A stretch of 64,000 nt of DNA. Origin: Gammaproteobacteria bacterium (GTDB lineage: Bacteria; Pseudomonadota; Gammaproteobacteria; Thiohalomonadales; Thiohalomonadaceae). Location: the NCBI GenBank assembly GCA_003252455.1, contig QKED01000011.1, positions 1 to 64,000 on the forward strand. The letters are read 5' to 3'. Shown piece after piece: positions 1 to 8,711 of this stretch. The notes under the pieces are model-generated. The model was not told the DNA's origin. It made no database searches and saw nothing but the letters and a program-made list of their open reading frames with translations. A program made the translations under genes and the position numbers. Each line of letters begins with the position of its first letter. Positions within the stretch are counted from its first letter, which is position 1.

Positions 1-27
1 ATCAAGCGCGCCGAAAAGTACCAATAA
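1..27 (+). CDS. 3' end of an upstream gene (partial; rnfB is the contextual candidate)
   Basis: Frame 1 is open from the window edge and reads IKRAEKYQ followed by a TAA stop. Eight codons are too few for homology. The only argument for a gene is context: the operon that follows has the order C-D-G-E-A, and the missing member, rnfB (the Fe-S ferredoxin-like subunit), lies directly upstream of rnfC in BCDGEA-type clusters. A Lys/Glu/Ala-rich tail would suit an RnfB C terminus, but it could equally be chance. Confidence 0.3.
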   Translation: MKRAEKYQ

Positions 28-35
28 GGTTGGCA

Positions 36-125
36 GCGTCCACCCCCCGGGGTGGACGCCCCGAGGGATGGGCCCTGCCTAGCGCCGCGCGAGGCGTGGG
101 CAGCGCCCATCCCTCGGGGGCGGAC
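36..125. promoter_or_regulatory. Two competing GC-rich hairpins ahead of rnfC
   Basis: Positions 36-46 and 49-59 form an 11-bp inverted repeat around a 2-base centre. Positions 57-73 pair with 105-122 over 17 bp with one bulged G, and the stem extends inward through CTGCC/GGCAG. The first arm (about 39-47) can also pair with 116-125, so the two folds share bases and may exclude one another. There is no T-tract, so a simple Rho-independent terminator is unlikely. An mRNA processing or stability element, or an attenuator, between an upstream gene and rnfC is an inference. Confidence 0.55.
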
Positions 126-182
126 GAATAAAGAGCGCTCAACAAGGGCGCCAACCACCAACAACAAATTCAGGAGTTTTGC

Positions 183-1529
183 ATGAACTTGCAGGACTTT
201 ATCCCGTTCCTGAAACGGACCTTCGCCCACGGCGTGCACCCGCCGGAGCACAAGGCGTATACGGCCGGACTGCCGATCACCCGCCTGCCGTTTCCGCCGA
301 AGGTGATCCTGCCGCTGGCGCAGCACTTCGGTAAGCCCTCACGACCCATCGTGCGTCCCGGGCAGGAGGTGGTGCGCGGCGAGCCCATCGCCGAGGCCGA
401 CGGCTTCATGTCGGTGCCGATGCACGCCTCCGTCACCGGTGTGGTGGAGTCCATCGAGCGCATGCCGAGCGCGCGCGGGCCCAAGGTCGAGTCGATCATC
501 ATCCGCACCTACGACGCCGTGGGGCAGCGCACCATGTACGGCATGGAGCGCAATATCGATCGCCTCTCGCGCGAGGAGTTGATCGAGGCGGTGCAGGAGT
601 GCGGCATGGTGGGCCTCGGCGGTGCGGGCTTCCCCACCCACGTCAAACTCTCGGTGCCCAAGGGCTTCGAGATCGAGACCCTGATGGTCAACGGCTGCGA
701 GTGCGAGCCCTACCTCACCACCGACCACCGCCTGATGCTGGAGGATGCCAAGAACCTCCTCGCCGGTATCCGTATCGCCATGCGCGCCACCGGGGCGAAG
801 AACGCGGTGATCGGCGTCGAAGACAACAAGATGGACGCGGTCAAACACCTGCGCGCGACCATCGGTAGTGCCACCGATATCCGTGTCGGCGTGGTCAAGA
901 CCAAGTACCCGCAGGGCTCGGAGAAGCTACTCATCAAGTCCCTGCTCGACAAGGAGGTGCCCTCCGGTGGTTACCCCTACGAGGTGGGCGTGGTGGTGCA
1001 GAACGTCGCCACCCTGGCCGGTCTCGGGCGCCTCATGCCCAAGCGCCAGGGCATCATCGAGCGCGTGGTGACCATCACCGGCCCCGGCGTGCGCAAGCCG
1101 GGTAACTATCTGGTCCCGCTCGGCACCACCCTGCGTCACATCCTCACCCAGGTGGGCTTCTCCGGCGACGCCGGGCACCTGATCCTCGGTGGCCCGATGA
1201 TGGGTACCACGGTCGCCTCGCTCGACGTACCGGTGACCAAGGCGGTCTCCGGCGTGCTGGTGATGAGTGACGAGAGCGTGACCCACGACGCCGACCGCAT
1301 CTACCCCTGCATCCGCTGCGGTAAGTGTCTGGAGGCGTGCCCGGTGCACCTCAACCCGTCGCAGCTCGGCAAGCTCGCCGCCAAGCGCCAGTACGAGGCG
1401 ATGGCCGAGGCGTTCCACCTCGGTGACTGCTTCGAGTGCGGCTGCTGCAGCTATGTCTGCCCCTCCAACATCCCGCTGACGCAGTACTTCCGTATTGCCA
1501 AGGCGGCCTATCGCGACAGGGTCTCCTGA
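183..1529 (+). CDS. rnfC: Electron transport complex subunit RnfC
   Basis: Peripheral membrane subunit of the Rnf complex, which couples ferredoxin/NAD(H) electron transfer to ion movement across the inner membrane. RnfC carries the NADH/FMN-binding fold and two [4Fe-4S] clusters. A Gly-rich nucleotide segment (GLGGAGFPTHVK) lies near residues 143-154. Two CxxCxxCxxxCP motifs start at Cys376 (376, 379, 382, 386) and Cys416 (416, 419, 422, 426). At 448 residues it is the short form without the long Ala/Lys-rich C-terminal extension of enterobacterial RsxC. An AGGAG box at 172-176 supports the ATG. The stop overlaps the next start (ATGA), so translation is probably coupled to rnfD. Confidence 0.96.
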   Translation: MNLQDFIPFLKRTFAHGVHPPEHKAYTAGLPITRLPFPPKVILPLAQHFGKPSRPIVRPGQEVVRGEPIAEADGFMSVPMHASVTGVVESIERMPSARGPKVESIIIRTYDAVGQRTMYGMERNIDRLSREELIEAVQECGMVGLGGAGFPTHVKLSVPKGFEIETLMVNGCECEPYLTTDHRLMLEDAKNLLAGIRIAMRATGAKNAVIGVEDNKMDAVKHLRATIGSATDIRVGVVKTKYPQGSEKLLIKSLLDKEVPSGGYPYEVGVVVQNVATLAGLGRLMPKRQGIIERVVTITGPGVRKPGNYLVPLGTTLRHILTQVGFSGDAGHLILGGPMMGTTVASLDVPVTKAVSGVLVMSDESVTHDADRIYPCIRCGKCLEACPVHLNPSQLGKLAAKRQYEAMAEAFHLGDCFECGCCSYVCPSNIPLTQYFRIAKAAYRDRVS

Positions 1530-2593
1530 TGTCACATCCCAGCAAAATCGAACTGCGCACCTCGCCGCACCTGCGTGGGGCCCATGGGGTCGACAAGATC
1601 ATGTCCAACGTGGTCTACGCCCTGCTGCCCATCTGCGCCTACGCGGTCTATGCCTTCGGCATCAGCGCCCTGGCGCTGATCATCACCACGCTGGTCACGA
1701 CACTCTTCACCGAGTGGTTGTTCGCGCGTCTGGCCGGGCGCCCCTGCACCATCACCGACCGCAGCGCCGCCATCACCGGCCTGCTGTTGGCCCTCACCCT
1801 GCCACCCGGTTTTCCCCTGTGGATGGCCGCAGTGGCCGGCTTCATGGCCATCGCCCTGGGCAAGGCGATCTTCGGCGGGCTCGGCTACAACCCGTTCAAC
1901 CCGGCGCTGGTCGGGCGTGCCTTCGTGCAGGCCGCCTTCCCGGTGGCCATCACCACCTGGACCCCCGCCTTCGCCCCGGGGCGCTTCCTGGAGTTCATCC
2001 CCTCCACCCTGGCGCTCCCCTTTCTCTCCCCCGCACCGGTGGCGGAGTGGATCTCCGGGCTCGGTATCGATGGTTACTCCGGCGCCACCCCGCTCGGCCT
2101 GATGGCCTCGCACAGCGAGCTGCCGCCCACCGCCGACCTGCTGTTCGGTATGACCAACGGCTCCGCCGGTGAGACCTCGGCGCTGCTGATCCTCGTGTGC
2201 GGCGCCTACCTGGCGGTGCGTGGCTTTATGAACTGGCGCCTGCCGGCGGCCATGCTGCTCGGCGCCTTCCTCTTCAGCGGTGCCCTCTATCTCTACGATG
2301 CCAGCCACTACGCACCGCCGCTGTTCATGCTCCTCTCCGGTGGCATGATGCTCGGTGCCGTGTTCATGGCCAGCGACATGATCGCCTCGCCGGTGACCCC
2401 GCTCGGGCTCTGGATCTACGGCGGTCTGATGGGGGTGATCACCGTGGTGATCCGCGAGTTCGGTGCCCTACCGGAGGGGGTGATGTATGCCATCCTGTTG
2501 GGCAACGCCTTCTCCCCACTCATCGAGCAGGTGTCGCAACCGCGCATCTACGGCGAGCGTAAGCGGGTCAAGCGCGAGGAGGGGCAGTCATGA
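1529..2593 (+). CDS. rnfD: Electron transport complex subunit RnfD
   Basis: Polytopic inner-membrane subunit of Rnf carrying covalently bound FMN. The ATG at 1529 overlaps the rnfC stop by 4 bases and gives 354 residues, the usual length; an upstream in-frame ATG would intrude into rnfC. The SGAT flavinylation motif is present (GYSGATPLG), and its Thr falls at residue 187, the same number as the modified Thr of E. coli RsxD. Many hydrophobic segments are visible. The gene overlaps rnfG by 4 bases. FMN attachment needs ApbE, which is not in this window. Confidence 0.96.
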   Translation: MSHPSKIELRTSPHLRGAHGVDKIMSNVVYALLPICAYAVYAFGISALALIITTLVTTLFTEWLFARLAGRPCTITDRSAAITGLLLALTLPPGFPLWMAAVAGFMAIALGKAIFGGLGYNPFNPALVGRAFVQAAFPVAITTWTPAFAPGRFLEFIPSTLALPFLSPAPVAEWISGLGIDGYSGATPLGLMASHSELPPTADLLFGMTNGSAGETSALLILVCGAYLAVRGFMNWRLPAAMLLGAFLFSGALYLYDASHYAPPLFMLLSGGMMLGAVFMASDMIASPVTPLGLWIYGGLMGVITVVIREFGALPEGVMYAILLGNAFSPLIEQVSQPRIYGERKRVKREEGQS

Positions 2594-3321
2594 GCGAGGC
2601 CGATAGCAAAGCCATGCACGAGACACAGGTGATCCAGTCCTCCAACGAGGCGTTGCGCCCCAAGGCCAACAGCACCGCCATGCTGGTGGTGCTCACCGTG
2701 GTCGCCATGCTCTCCGGCTTCCTGGTGGTGATGATGGTGCAGCTCACCGCACCGGCCATTGCCGAGAACAAGCGCCTGGCGATCGAGAAGGCGGTGTTCC
2801 AGGTGATCCCTGGCGCCGTGGAGCGGCGCGATTTCCACCTCGATGCGGGCGGTAGCCTGATCCCCGGCGAGGGACCCGACACCCTCTACGCCGGCTACGA
2901 CGCCGACGGCAAGCTGCTGGGTGTGGCCATCGAGGGCTCTGCCCAGGGCTACGCCGACAGCGTGCGCCAGCTCTGGGGCTACGGTGTCGAGTGTCAGTGC
3001 GTCACCGCCTTCACCATCATCAAGTTCGCCGAGACCCCCGGCCTCGGCGACAAGGTCCTCACCGACGCGGGCTTCCTGGCCAACTTCGGTGCCCTGGAGG
3101 CGCGTCTGAACGCCGCTGGCGACGCCCTGGCCAACGCCATCGTCACGGTCAAACACGGCACCAAGAAGCACCCGTGGGAGGTCGACGCCATCTCCGGCGC
3201 CACCATCACCTCGCGTGCCGTGGGTAAGGGCATCAACGACAGCGCGCAACATTTCTTGCCGCACCTGGTGCCGCAGCTCGATGTGCTGCGTGCGCCCAAG
3301 GCTGCGAGTCAGGGGGAGTAA
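2590..3321 (+). CDS. rnfG: Electron transport complex subunit RnfG
   Basis: Membrane-anchored periplasmic flavoprotein subunit of Rnf, 243 residues. One N-terminal transmembrane helix lies at about residues 36-57, preceded by a polar cytoplasmic stretch. The periplasmic FMN-binding domain ends with the covalent flavin motif SGATITS, the likely FMN-linked Thr being residue 205. A GAGGGG box sits a few bases before the start, inside the end of rnfD, and the ATGA overlap indicates translational coupling. Confidence 0.95.
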   Translation: MSEADSKAMHETQVIQSSNEALRPKANSTAMLVVLTVVAMLSGFLVVMMVQLTAPAIAENKRLAIEKAVFQVIPGAVERRDFHLDAGGSLIPGEGPDTLYAGYDADGKLLGVAIEGSAQGYADSVRQLWGYGVECQCVTAFTIIKFAETPGLGDKVLTDAGFLANFGALEARLNAAGDALANAIVTVKHGTKKHPWEVDAISGATITSRAVGKGINDSAQHFLPHLVPQLDVLRAPKAASQGE

Positions 3322-3324
3322 GCC

Positions 3325-3996
3325 ATGAGTCAGAACAAAACTACCGCCGTCACCATGGACGATTTCCTCAGTGGCATCTGGCGTGAGAACCCGGTGTTCG
3401 TGATGCTGCTCGGCATGTGCCCGGTGCTCGCGGTGACCAACTCGGTGATCAACGCCCTGGCCATGGGCCTGGCCACCACCTTCGTGCTGCTCGGCTCCAG
3501 CGCGATCATCTCGCTGCTGCGCCACTGGATCCCGAAGGAGGTGCGTATCGCCACCTACATCGTGATCATCGCCACCTTCGTGACCATCATCGACTACGCG
3601 ATCCAGGCCATCAGCCTGGAGCTCTACAACGCGTTGGGTGCGTTTATCCAGCTCATCGTCGCCAACTGCATCATCCTCGGTCGTGCCGAGGCGCACGCCA
3701 GCCGTCAACCGCTGCTCAAGACCCTGACGAACGGTCTCGGCATGGGCATCGGCTTCACCATCGCCCTGCTCGCCCTCGGCTCGGTGCGCGAGCTGCTCGG
3801 CAACGGTTCGCTGCTCGGTCACGACATCTTCGGCGCGCACTTCGAGCCCTGGGTGGTGATGATCCTACCGCCCGGCGGCTTCTTCGTCCTCGGTGCCTGG
3901 CTGCTGCTGTTCAACTACATCCGTGAGGTGAAGAAGCAGAAACGCCTGGCCGAATCACGCGCCGCGAGCGGGACCACCGCCCGTGCCCTGGTCTAA
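3325..3996 (+). CDS. rnfE: Electron transport complex subunit RnfE
   Basis: Six-helix inner-membrane subunit, homologous to NqrD and paired with RnfA. Each of the two carries conserved Cys residues that together hold an Fe-S centre in the membrane. Here they are Cys32 (LLGMCPVLAVT) and Cys115 (VANCIILGRAEA). The protein has 223 residues, a normal length. GGGGGAG lies just before the ATG and only three bases separate it from rnfG. The C-terminal tail is basic and polar (KKQKR), consistent with a cytoplasmic end. Confidence 0.95.
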   Translation: MSQNKTTAVTMDDFLSGIWRENPVFVMLLGMCPVLAVTNSVINALAMGLATTFVLLGSSAIISLLRHWIPKEVRIATYIVIIATFVTIIDYAIQAISLELYNALGAFIQLIVANCIILGRAEAHASRQPLLKTLTNGLGMGIGFTIALLALGSVRELLGNGSLLGHDIFGAHFEPWVVMILPPGGFFVLGAWLLLFNYIREVKKQKRLAESRAASGTTARALV

Positions 3997-4010
3997 GGAG
4001 GAGTGCCGCA

Positions 4011-4598
4011 ATGCCTGGTGAATCCCTTTCGTTCATCTTTCTCAACGCCTTCCTGATCAACAACTTCGTGTTGGCGTTGTTCCTCGGCATCTGCCCCTTC
4101 CTGGGGGTCTCGGGGAAGATCAACACCGCCTGGTCGATGGGCCTGGCCAGCGCCTTCGTGATGCTGATCAGCTCCATCTGCGCCTACTTCATCAACGAGG
4201 TGCTGGTGGCGTTCAACATCGAGTTTCTGCGCCTCATCAGCTACATCGCGGTGATCGCCTCCGCCGTGCAGTTGGTGGAGATGAGCATGAAGAAGTTCAG
4301 CCCGGTGCTGTTCCGTCAGCTCGGCATCTTCCTGCCGCTCATCACCACCAACTGCGCGATCCTCGGCCTGGCGCTGTTCCAGACCTTCAAGGAGTACGAC
4401 TTCACCCAGTCCCTCAGCTACAGCCTGGGCGCCGGTGCCGGCTTCACCCTGGCCATCGTGCTGATGGCGGGCCTGCGCGAGAAGCTGGAGCTGGCCGAGG
4501 TGCCGAGCGTGAGCAAGGGCGCGGCCCTCAGCCTGATGCTCGCCGGTCTGCTCTCGCTCAGCTTCATGGGCTTCGCCGGTCTCGGCGGTGGGCACTGA
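4011..4598 (+). CDS. rnfA: Electron transport complex subunit RnfA
   Basis: Six-helix inner-membrane subunit, homologous to NqrE and the inverted-topology partner of RnfE. The conserved Cys residues are Cys28 (LFLGICPFLGVS) and Cys115 (TTNCAILG), the expected ligands of the intramembrane Fe-S centre. It has 195 residues. A very strong AAGGAGGAG box precedes the ATG. Placing rnfA after rnfE rather than first differs from the enterobacterial ABCDGE order. It matches either CDGEAB with B lost or moved, or BCDGEA with B just outside the left edge. Confidence 0.95.
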   Translation: MPGESLSFIFLNAFLINNFVLALFLGICPFLGVSGKINTAWSMGLASAFVMLISSICAYFINEVLVAFNIEFLRLISYIAVIASAVQLVEMSMKKFSPVLFRQLGIFLPLITTNCAILGLALFQTFKEYDFTQSLSYSLGAGAGFTLAIVLMAGLREKLELAEVPSVSKGAALSLMLAGLLSLSFMGFAGLGGGH

Positions 4599-4625
4599 AC
4601 GAACACCTGAATGGAGGTGCCAGCG

Positions 4626-4817
4626 ATGATGTTACTACTCAAAGCGATGCTCACCGGGGGCACCATCCTGCTGCTGGTCGGCGGGTGGCTCTGGGTCACC
4701 AAGATCACTACCAACTACGCCTTGCGGCACCCGGAGTTCGGGCCGCCGCGAGAAGAGGGTGGTGGTTGCGGCGGCAGCTGTAGCTGCAAGTCCGGCGGCA
4801 GTTGCAAGAACGGCTAA
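4626..4817 (+). CDS. NqrM-like small membrane protein with four C-terminal cysteines
   Basis: A 63-residue protein. One transmembrane helix (about residues 5-25) is followed by a short linker and a Gly/Cys-rich tail with Cys48, 52, 54 and 60 (CGGSCSCKSGGSC). GGAGGTG at 4613-4619 is correctly spaced for the ATG at 4626, so the in-frame ATG at 4611 is less likely. The gene lies 27 bases after rnfA. The architecture recalls NqrM (DUF539), a one-helix, Cys-rich factor needed for Fe-centre assembly in Na+-NQR, whose NqrD/NqrE are homologues of RnfE/RnfA. A role in delivering iron to RnfA/RnfE is inference. The alternative is an unrelated metal-binding membrane peptide. Confidence 0.8.
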   Translation: MMLLLKAMLTGGTILLLVGGWLWVTKITTNYALRHPEFGPPREEGGGCGGSCSCKSGGSCKNG

Positions 4818-4848
4818 ACGATTTTTCAAAGCGGTAAAGATTGGGGTT

Positions 4849-4932
4849 GACCGACGAAGGTCGCCAAGGAAAGACAGGGAAACAAACCCTGAGCCGGGAA
4901 GGCTCACTCAGCTGCACCCAACCGATGGGGCA
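4849..4932 (+). promoter_or_regulatory. Structured leader ahead of ppsA (four small hairpins)
   Basis: Four consecutive inverted repeats occupy the gap before ppsA: GACC/GGTC at 4849-4862, CAGGG/CCCTG at 4875-4891, GAGCC/GGCTC at 4891-4905, and a bulged TGC-CCC/GGG-GCA at 4913-4932. The coding start is 42 bases after the last hairpin. None has a downstream T-tract. This could be a cis-regulatory leader or simply local folding. I do not recognise a known riboswitch. Confidence 0.35.
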
Positions 4933-4973
4933 GACGATGCAACTATTAAATGAAACAACTAAAGGGGTATGAC

Positions 4974-7382
4974 ATGAGCGATTATGTCATTTGGCTCGAC
5001 GCCCTCGGCATGGGCGACGTGGCACGGGTCGGGGGCAAGAACGCCTCCCTGGGTGAGATGATCAGCAACCTGGCCTCCGCCGGGGTGAAGGTGCCCGGTG
5101 GTTTTGCGACCACCGCGCACGCCTTCCGCGAGTTCCTGCGTCAGGACCGTCTGGCCGAGCGCATCCAGGCCGCTCTTGAGTCGCTCGACGTCGAGGACGT
5201 GGATAAGCTGGTCGAGACCGGCAAGACCATCCGCCAGTGGGTGATGGACGCCGAGTTCCCGCCGCAGATGCTCGACGCACTGCGCAACAACTACACCAAG
5301 ATGGTCTCCGAGCACGACGGTGAACTGGCCGTGGCCGTGCGCTCCTCCGCCACCGCCGAGGACCTGCCCGAGGCCTCCTTCGCCGGTCAGCAGGAGACCT
5401 ACCTCAACGTGGTCGGTTTCGACAGCGTGCTCGACGCCATCAAGAAGGTGTTCGCCTCGCTCTACAATGACCGCGCCATCGCCTATCGCGTGCACCAGAA
5501 GTTCAGCCACACCGATGTTGCGCTCTCCGCTGGCATCCAGCGCATGGTGCGCTCCGACTGCGGCGCCTCCGGGGTGATGTTCACCCTCGACACCGAGTCC
5601 GGCTTCCAGGAGGTGGTGTTCATCACCTCCTCCTACGGCCTCGGCGAGATGGTGGTGCAGGGCGCGGTCAACCCCGACGAGTTCTACGTGCACAAGCCGA
5701 CCCTGCGCGCCGGTCGCCCGGCGGTGATCCGTCGCGGCCTCGGCAGCAAGATGCAGCGCATGGTCTACAACGACAGCCCCGATGTGGAGGGGCGCGTGCG
5801 CATCGAGCCGGTCTCCGCCTCCGAGCGCGGTAACTTCTCCCTCACCGATGCCCAGGTCGAGGAGCTGGCCGGTTACGCCCTCTCCATCGAGAAGCACTAC
5901 GGTCGCCCGATGGACATCGAGTGGGCGCTGGATGGCGTCGACGGCGGGCTCTACATCGTCCAGGCGCGCCCCGAGACGGTGAAGTCCAACGAGCGCCCCG
6001 GGCAGAACCTGGAGCGCTTCCGCCTCTGCTCCCCCGGCGAGGTGCTGGCCACCGGGCGTGCCATCGGCCAGCGCATCGGCCAGGGCCCGGTGCGCATCAT
6101 CGCCGACGCACGCGAGATGAACCGCGTGCAGCCCGGCGACGTGCTGGTCACCGACATGACCGACCCGGACTGGGAGCCGATCATGAAGCGTGCCTCGGCC
6201 ATCGTCACCAACCGTGGCGGGCGCACCTGCCACGCGGCGATCATCGCGCGTGAGATGGGCATCCCCGCCGTGGTCGGTTGTGGCAACGCCACCGACCTGC
6301 TCACCGATGGCCAGGAGGTGACCGTCTCCTGCGCCGAGGGTGACAGCGGTATCGTCTACAAGGGCAAGCTCAAGTTCGAGGTGACCAGCCAGGCCACCGG
6401 CGAGATGCCCGAGCTGCCGGTCAAGGTGATGATGAACGTGGGTAACCCCGGTCGCGCCTTCGATTTCGCGCACATCCCGAATGCCGGTGTGGGCCTCGCC
6501 CGCCTGGAGTTCATCATCAACACCATGATCGGCATCCACCCGCGTGCGCTGCTCGACTACGCCAATCAGTCCGCCGAGCTGAAGGCCGCCATCGACGCCC
6601 GTATCGCCGGTTATGCCGGTCCGGTGGAGTTCTACATCGAGAAGCTGGTCGAGGGTATCTCCACCCTCGCCGCCACCTTCGCGCCGCAGACCGTCATCGT
6701 GCGTATGTCCGACTTCAAGTCCAACGAGTACGCCAACCTGCTCGGCGGCGACATCTTCGAGCCGCACGAAGAGAACCCGATGATCGGTTACCGCGGTACC
6801 AGCCGCTACCTCTCCGAGCACTTCCGTCCCGCCTTCGAGCTGGAGGTGAAGGCGCTGCGCCGCGTGCGTGAGGAGATGGGGCTGACCAACGTCGAGGTGA
6901 TGATCCCCTTCTGCCGTACCCTCGAAGAGGCGCAGCAGGTCACCGCACTGCTGGCCGAGAACGGCCTGGAGCGTGGTAAGAACGGCCTGCGCCTGATCAT
7001 GATGTGCGAGATCCCCTCCAACGTGATCCTCGCCGAGGAGTTCCTGCAGTACTTCGATGGCTTCTCCATCGGTTCCAACGACATGACCCAGCTCACCCTG
7101 GGTCTGGACCGCGACTCCGCCGAGATCTCGCACCTCTTCGACGAGCGTAATCCGGCGGTCAAGCGCATGCTCCAGCTCGCCATCCAGGCGTGCCGCAAGC
7201 AGGGCAAGTACGTGGGTATCTGCGGCCAGGGGCCGTCCGACTACCCCGAACTGGCCCTCTGGCTGATGGAGCAGGGCATCAGCAGCATCTCGCTGAACCC
7301 CGACACCGTGGTCTCTACCTGGTTGATGCTCGCCGAACAGGCGCAGCAGATGAAAAATCCGGCGGTAGCCGGTCAGGCCTGA
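4974..7382 (+). CDS. ppsA: Phosphoenolpyruvate synthase
   Basis: Converts pyruvate and ATP to phosphoenolpyruvate, AMP and phosphate, the gluconeogenic entry point for autotrophs and organic-acid users. The protein has 802 residues when read from the ATG at 4974, which has AAAGGGG at 4961-4967 and starts like E. coli PpsA; an in-frame ATG at 4950 is less likely. An N-terminal ATP-grasp domain ([10 protein letters not shown]) is followed by the phosphohistidine domain (GGRTCHAAI) with catalytic His420. The C-terminal TIM barrel carries the active-site Cys at about residue 750 ([10 protein letters not shown]). The regulator gene ppsR follows in the same direction. Confidence 0.97.
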   Translation: MSDYVIWLDALGMGDVARVGGKNASLGEMISNLASAGVKVPGGFATTAHAFREFLRQDRLAERIQAALESLDVEDVDKLVETGKTIRQWVMDAEFPPQMLDALRNNYTKMVSEHDGELAVAVRSSATAEDLPEASFAGQQETYLNVVGFDSVLDAIKKVFASLYNDRAIAYRVHQKFSHTDVALSAGIQRMVRSDCGASGVMFTLDTESGFQEVVFITSSYGLGEMVVQGAVNPDEFYVHKPTLRAGRPAVIRRGLGSKMQRMVYNDSPDVEGRVRIEPVSASERGNFSLTDAQVEELAGYALSIEKHYGRPMDIEWALDGVDGGLYIVQARPETVKSNERPGQNLERFRLCSPGEVLATGRAIGQRIGQGPVRIIADAREMNRVQPGDVLVTDMTDPDWEPIMKRASAIVTNRGGRTCHAAIIAREMGIPAVVGCGNATDLLTDGQEVTVSCAEGDSGIVYKGKLKFEVTSQATGEMPELPVKVMMNVGNPGRAFDFAHIPNAGVGLARLEFIINTMIGIHPRALLDYANQSAELKAAIDARIAGYAGPVEFYIEKLVEGISTLAATFAPQTVIVRMSDFKSNEYANLLGGDIFEPHEENPMIGYRGTSRYLSEHFRPAFELEVKALRRVREEMGLTNVEVMIPFCRTLEEAQQVTALLAENGLERGKNGLRLIMMCEIPSNVILAEEFLQYFDGFSIGSNDMTQLTLGLDRDSAEISHLFDERNPAVKRMLQLAIQACRKQGKYVGICGQGPSDYPELALWLMEQGISSISLNPDTVVSTWLMLAEQAQQMKNPAVAGQA

Positions 7383-7799
7383 CCCCCTGCCTGTCACCTC
7401 ACCCCCGCGTGATGGCGTGGGGTGGGGCAAAGGGGGGATTTCTCCTCGTTTGTTGGTGCGGTGAAAACCGCTTTTAGCGCAGGGACGCGTCTTTTTTTCC
7501 CCTCGGATATGGGGGAGTTACTCTTTTGCTAGGCCGCTCGCAGGGCACGTCGCGTGCCCCGTTGCGAACCACGGTGGTGCCCGCCCTGACACTCTGTCCA
7601 CGGTCGCCGTCGTACCCTCCTACTCTGCCCCGCCTCGACGGCGCGTGCCGCACTGCATGTGTGGCCCTGGTGGTGTCGGCCTTGGCCGTGCCCCACCCGT
7701 CGACCTGGCGTGCGGCACCGACCCGATTGCCAAGCCTTTGATCGCCGTCCGCCATGTCGTGTCGGTCGATCGCCCACTCACGCCGCGCAGGAGCCGACC
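7383..7799 (+). other. 417-bp gap between ppsA and ppsR
   Basis: No convincing coding sequence is visible on either strand. It holds a weak terminator-like hairpin at 7458-7475 and a T-rich stretch at 7492-7498. The rest is GC-rich without recognisable repeats. Presumably it contains a ppsR promoter, which I could not identify. Confidence 0.5.
7458..7475 (+). terminator. Possible Rho-independent terminator after ppsA
   Basis: GCGGT and ACCGC arms (7458-7462, 7467-7471) enclose a GAAA tetraloop and are followed directly by TTTT. The stem is only 5 bp and the T-run is short, so the call is tentative. Its place about 75 bases after the ppsA stop is suitable. Confidence 0.4.
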
Positions 7800-8621
7800 A
7801 TGCAGAGACACGTGTTTTTCCTCTCCGACCGTACCGGGATCACCGCCGAGTCCCTTGGCCACAGCCTGCTCACCCAGTTCGACGGCATCGAGTTCATCAA
7901 CACCACCAAACCCTACCTCGACTCGGTGGAGAAGGTGGACGAGTTGGTGGAGTGCATCAATCAGGCGGCGGCGGAGGATGGTCAGGCCCCGATCCTCTTC
8001 AGCACTATGATCAACCCCGAGCTACGCGCCCGCGTGGCCCTCTCCGATGGCATCCTGGTGGACTTCTTCGCCGCCTTTACGCCGATCCTGGAGGCGGAGC
8101 TGGGGGTGTTGGCGGCGCGCGTGGCCGGGCGCTCGCACGGCATGGGCGACTACAACAACTACTCGGCACGCATCGAGGCGCTCAACTACAGCCTGAACAA
8201 CGACGATGGCGCCACCGTGGCCGAGTACGATAGCGCGGACCTGATCCTGGTCGGCGTCTCGCGCGTGGGTAAGACCCCCACCTCGCTCTTTCTCGCCCTG
8301 CACTACGGCATCCATGCCGCCAACTACCCCCTGGCCGAGGACGACCTGGAGGGCAACTCGCTACCGGCCTGCCTGGTGCCGCACCGCTCCAAGCTGGTGG
8401 GGCTGACCATCGACCCCAACCGCCTGCATCAGATCCGTTCCGAGCGCCGCCCGCGCAGCCGGTATGCCAATCTGGAGCAGTGCCTTACCGAGGTGCAGGC
8501 GGCCGAGGCGATGTACCGCAAGGAGCGCATGAAGCACCTCAATATCACCACCATGTCGATCGAGGAGATCGCCACCACGGTGATGCAGGAGGCGGGGATC
8601 AAGCGACGCCTCTACACCTAG
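7800..8621 (+). CDS. ppsR: PEP synthase regulatory kinase/pyrophosphorylase PpsR
   Basis: DUF299-family bifunctional enzyme. It inactivates PEP synthase by ADP-dependent phosphorylation of a Thr beside the catalytic His, and restores it by phosphate-dependent dephosphorylation. It has 273 residues. The N terminus (FFLSDRTGITAE) and the P-loop-like GVSRVGKTP (152-160) are characteristic, and the family tail with its MSIEEIA segment is present. AGGAG lies 8 bases before the ATG. It follows its target ppsA in the same direction, whereas in many Proteobacteria the two genes are divergent. PpsA carries the expected His420 target region. Confidence 0.95.
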   Translation: MQRHVFFLSDRTGITAESLGHSLLTQFDGIEFINTTKPYLDSVEKVDELVECINQAAAEDGQAPILFSTMINPELRARVALSDGILVDFFAAFTPILEAELGVLAARVAGRSHGMGDYNNYSARIEALNYSLNNDDGATVAEYDSADLILVGVSRVGKTPTSLFLALHYGIHAANYPLAEDDLEGNSLPACLVPHRSKLVGLTIDPNRLHQIRSERRPRSRYANLEQCLTEVQAAEAMYRKERMKHLNITTMSIEEIATTVMQEAGIKRRLYT

Positions 8622-8711
8622 CGCCGAGGCGAACGCCGTCTGAGCGAGTGGTCGCCAGCGGTGCGTGTGGCGCACCGGGTGTCGGCGCCACCGTGTCGCG
8701 TCGGGGTCGGC

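Noticed and set aside
4871-4932. Resemblance of the ppsA leader to a GEMM (c-di-GMP) riboswitch, from phrases near ACAGGG-AAACC and ACCGATGG
   Set aside because: The conserved GEMM core (GACGCAAAGCC block and tetraloop receptor) is missing, and the hairpin order does not match.
4959-7430. An 823-codon open frame on the minus strand
   Set aside because: Antisense shadow of ppsA; the plus frame carries all catalytic motifs of PEP synthase.
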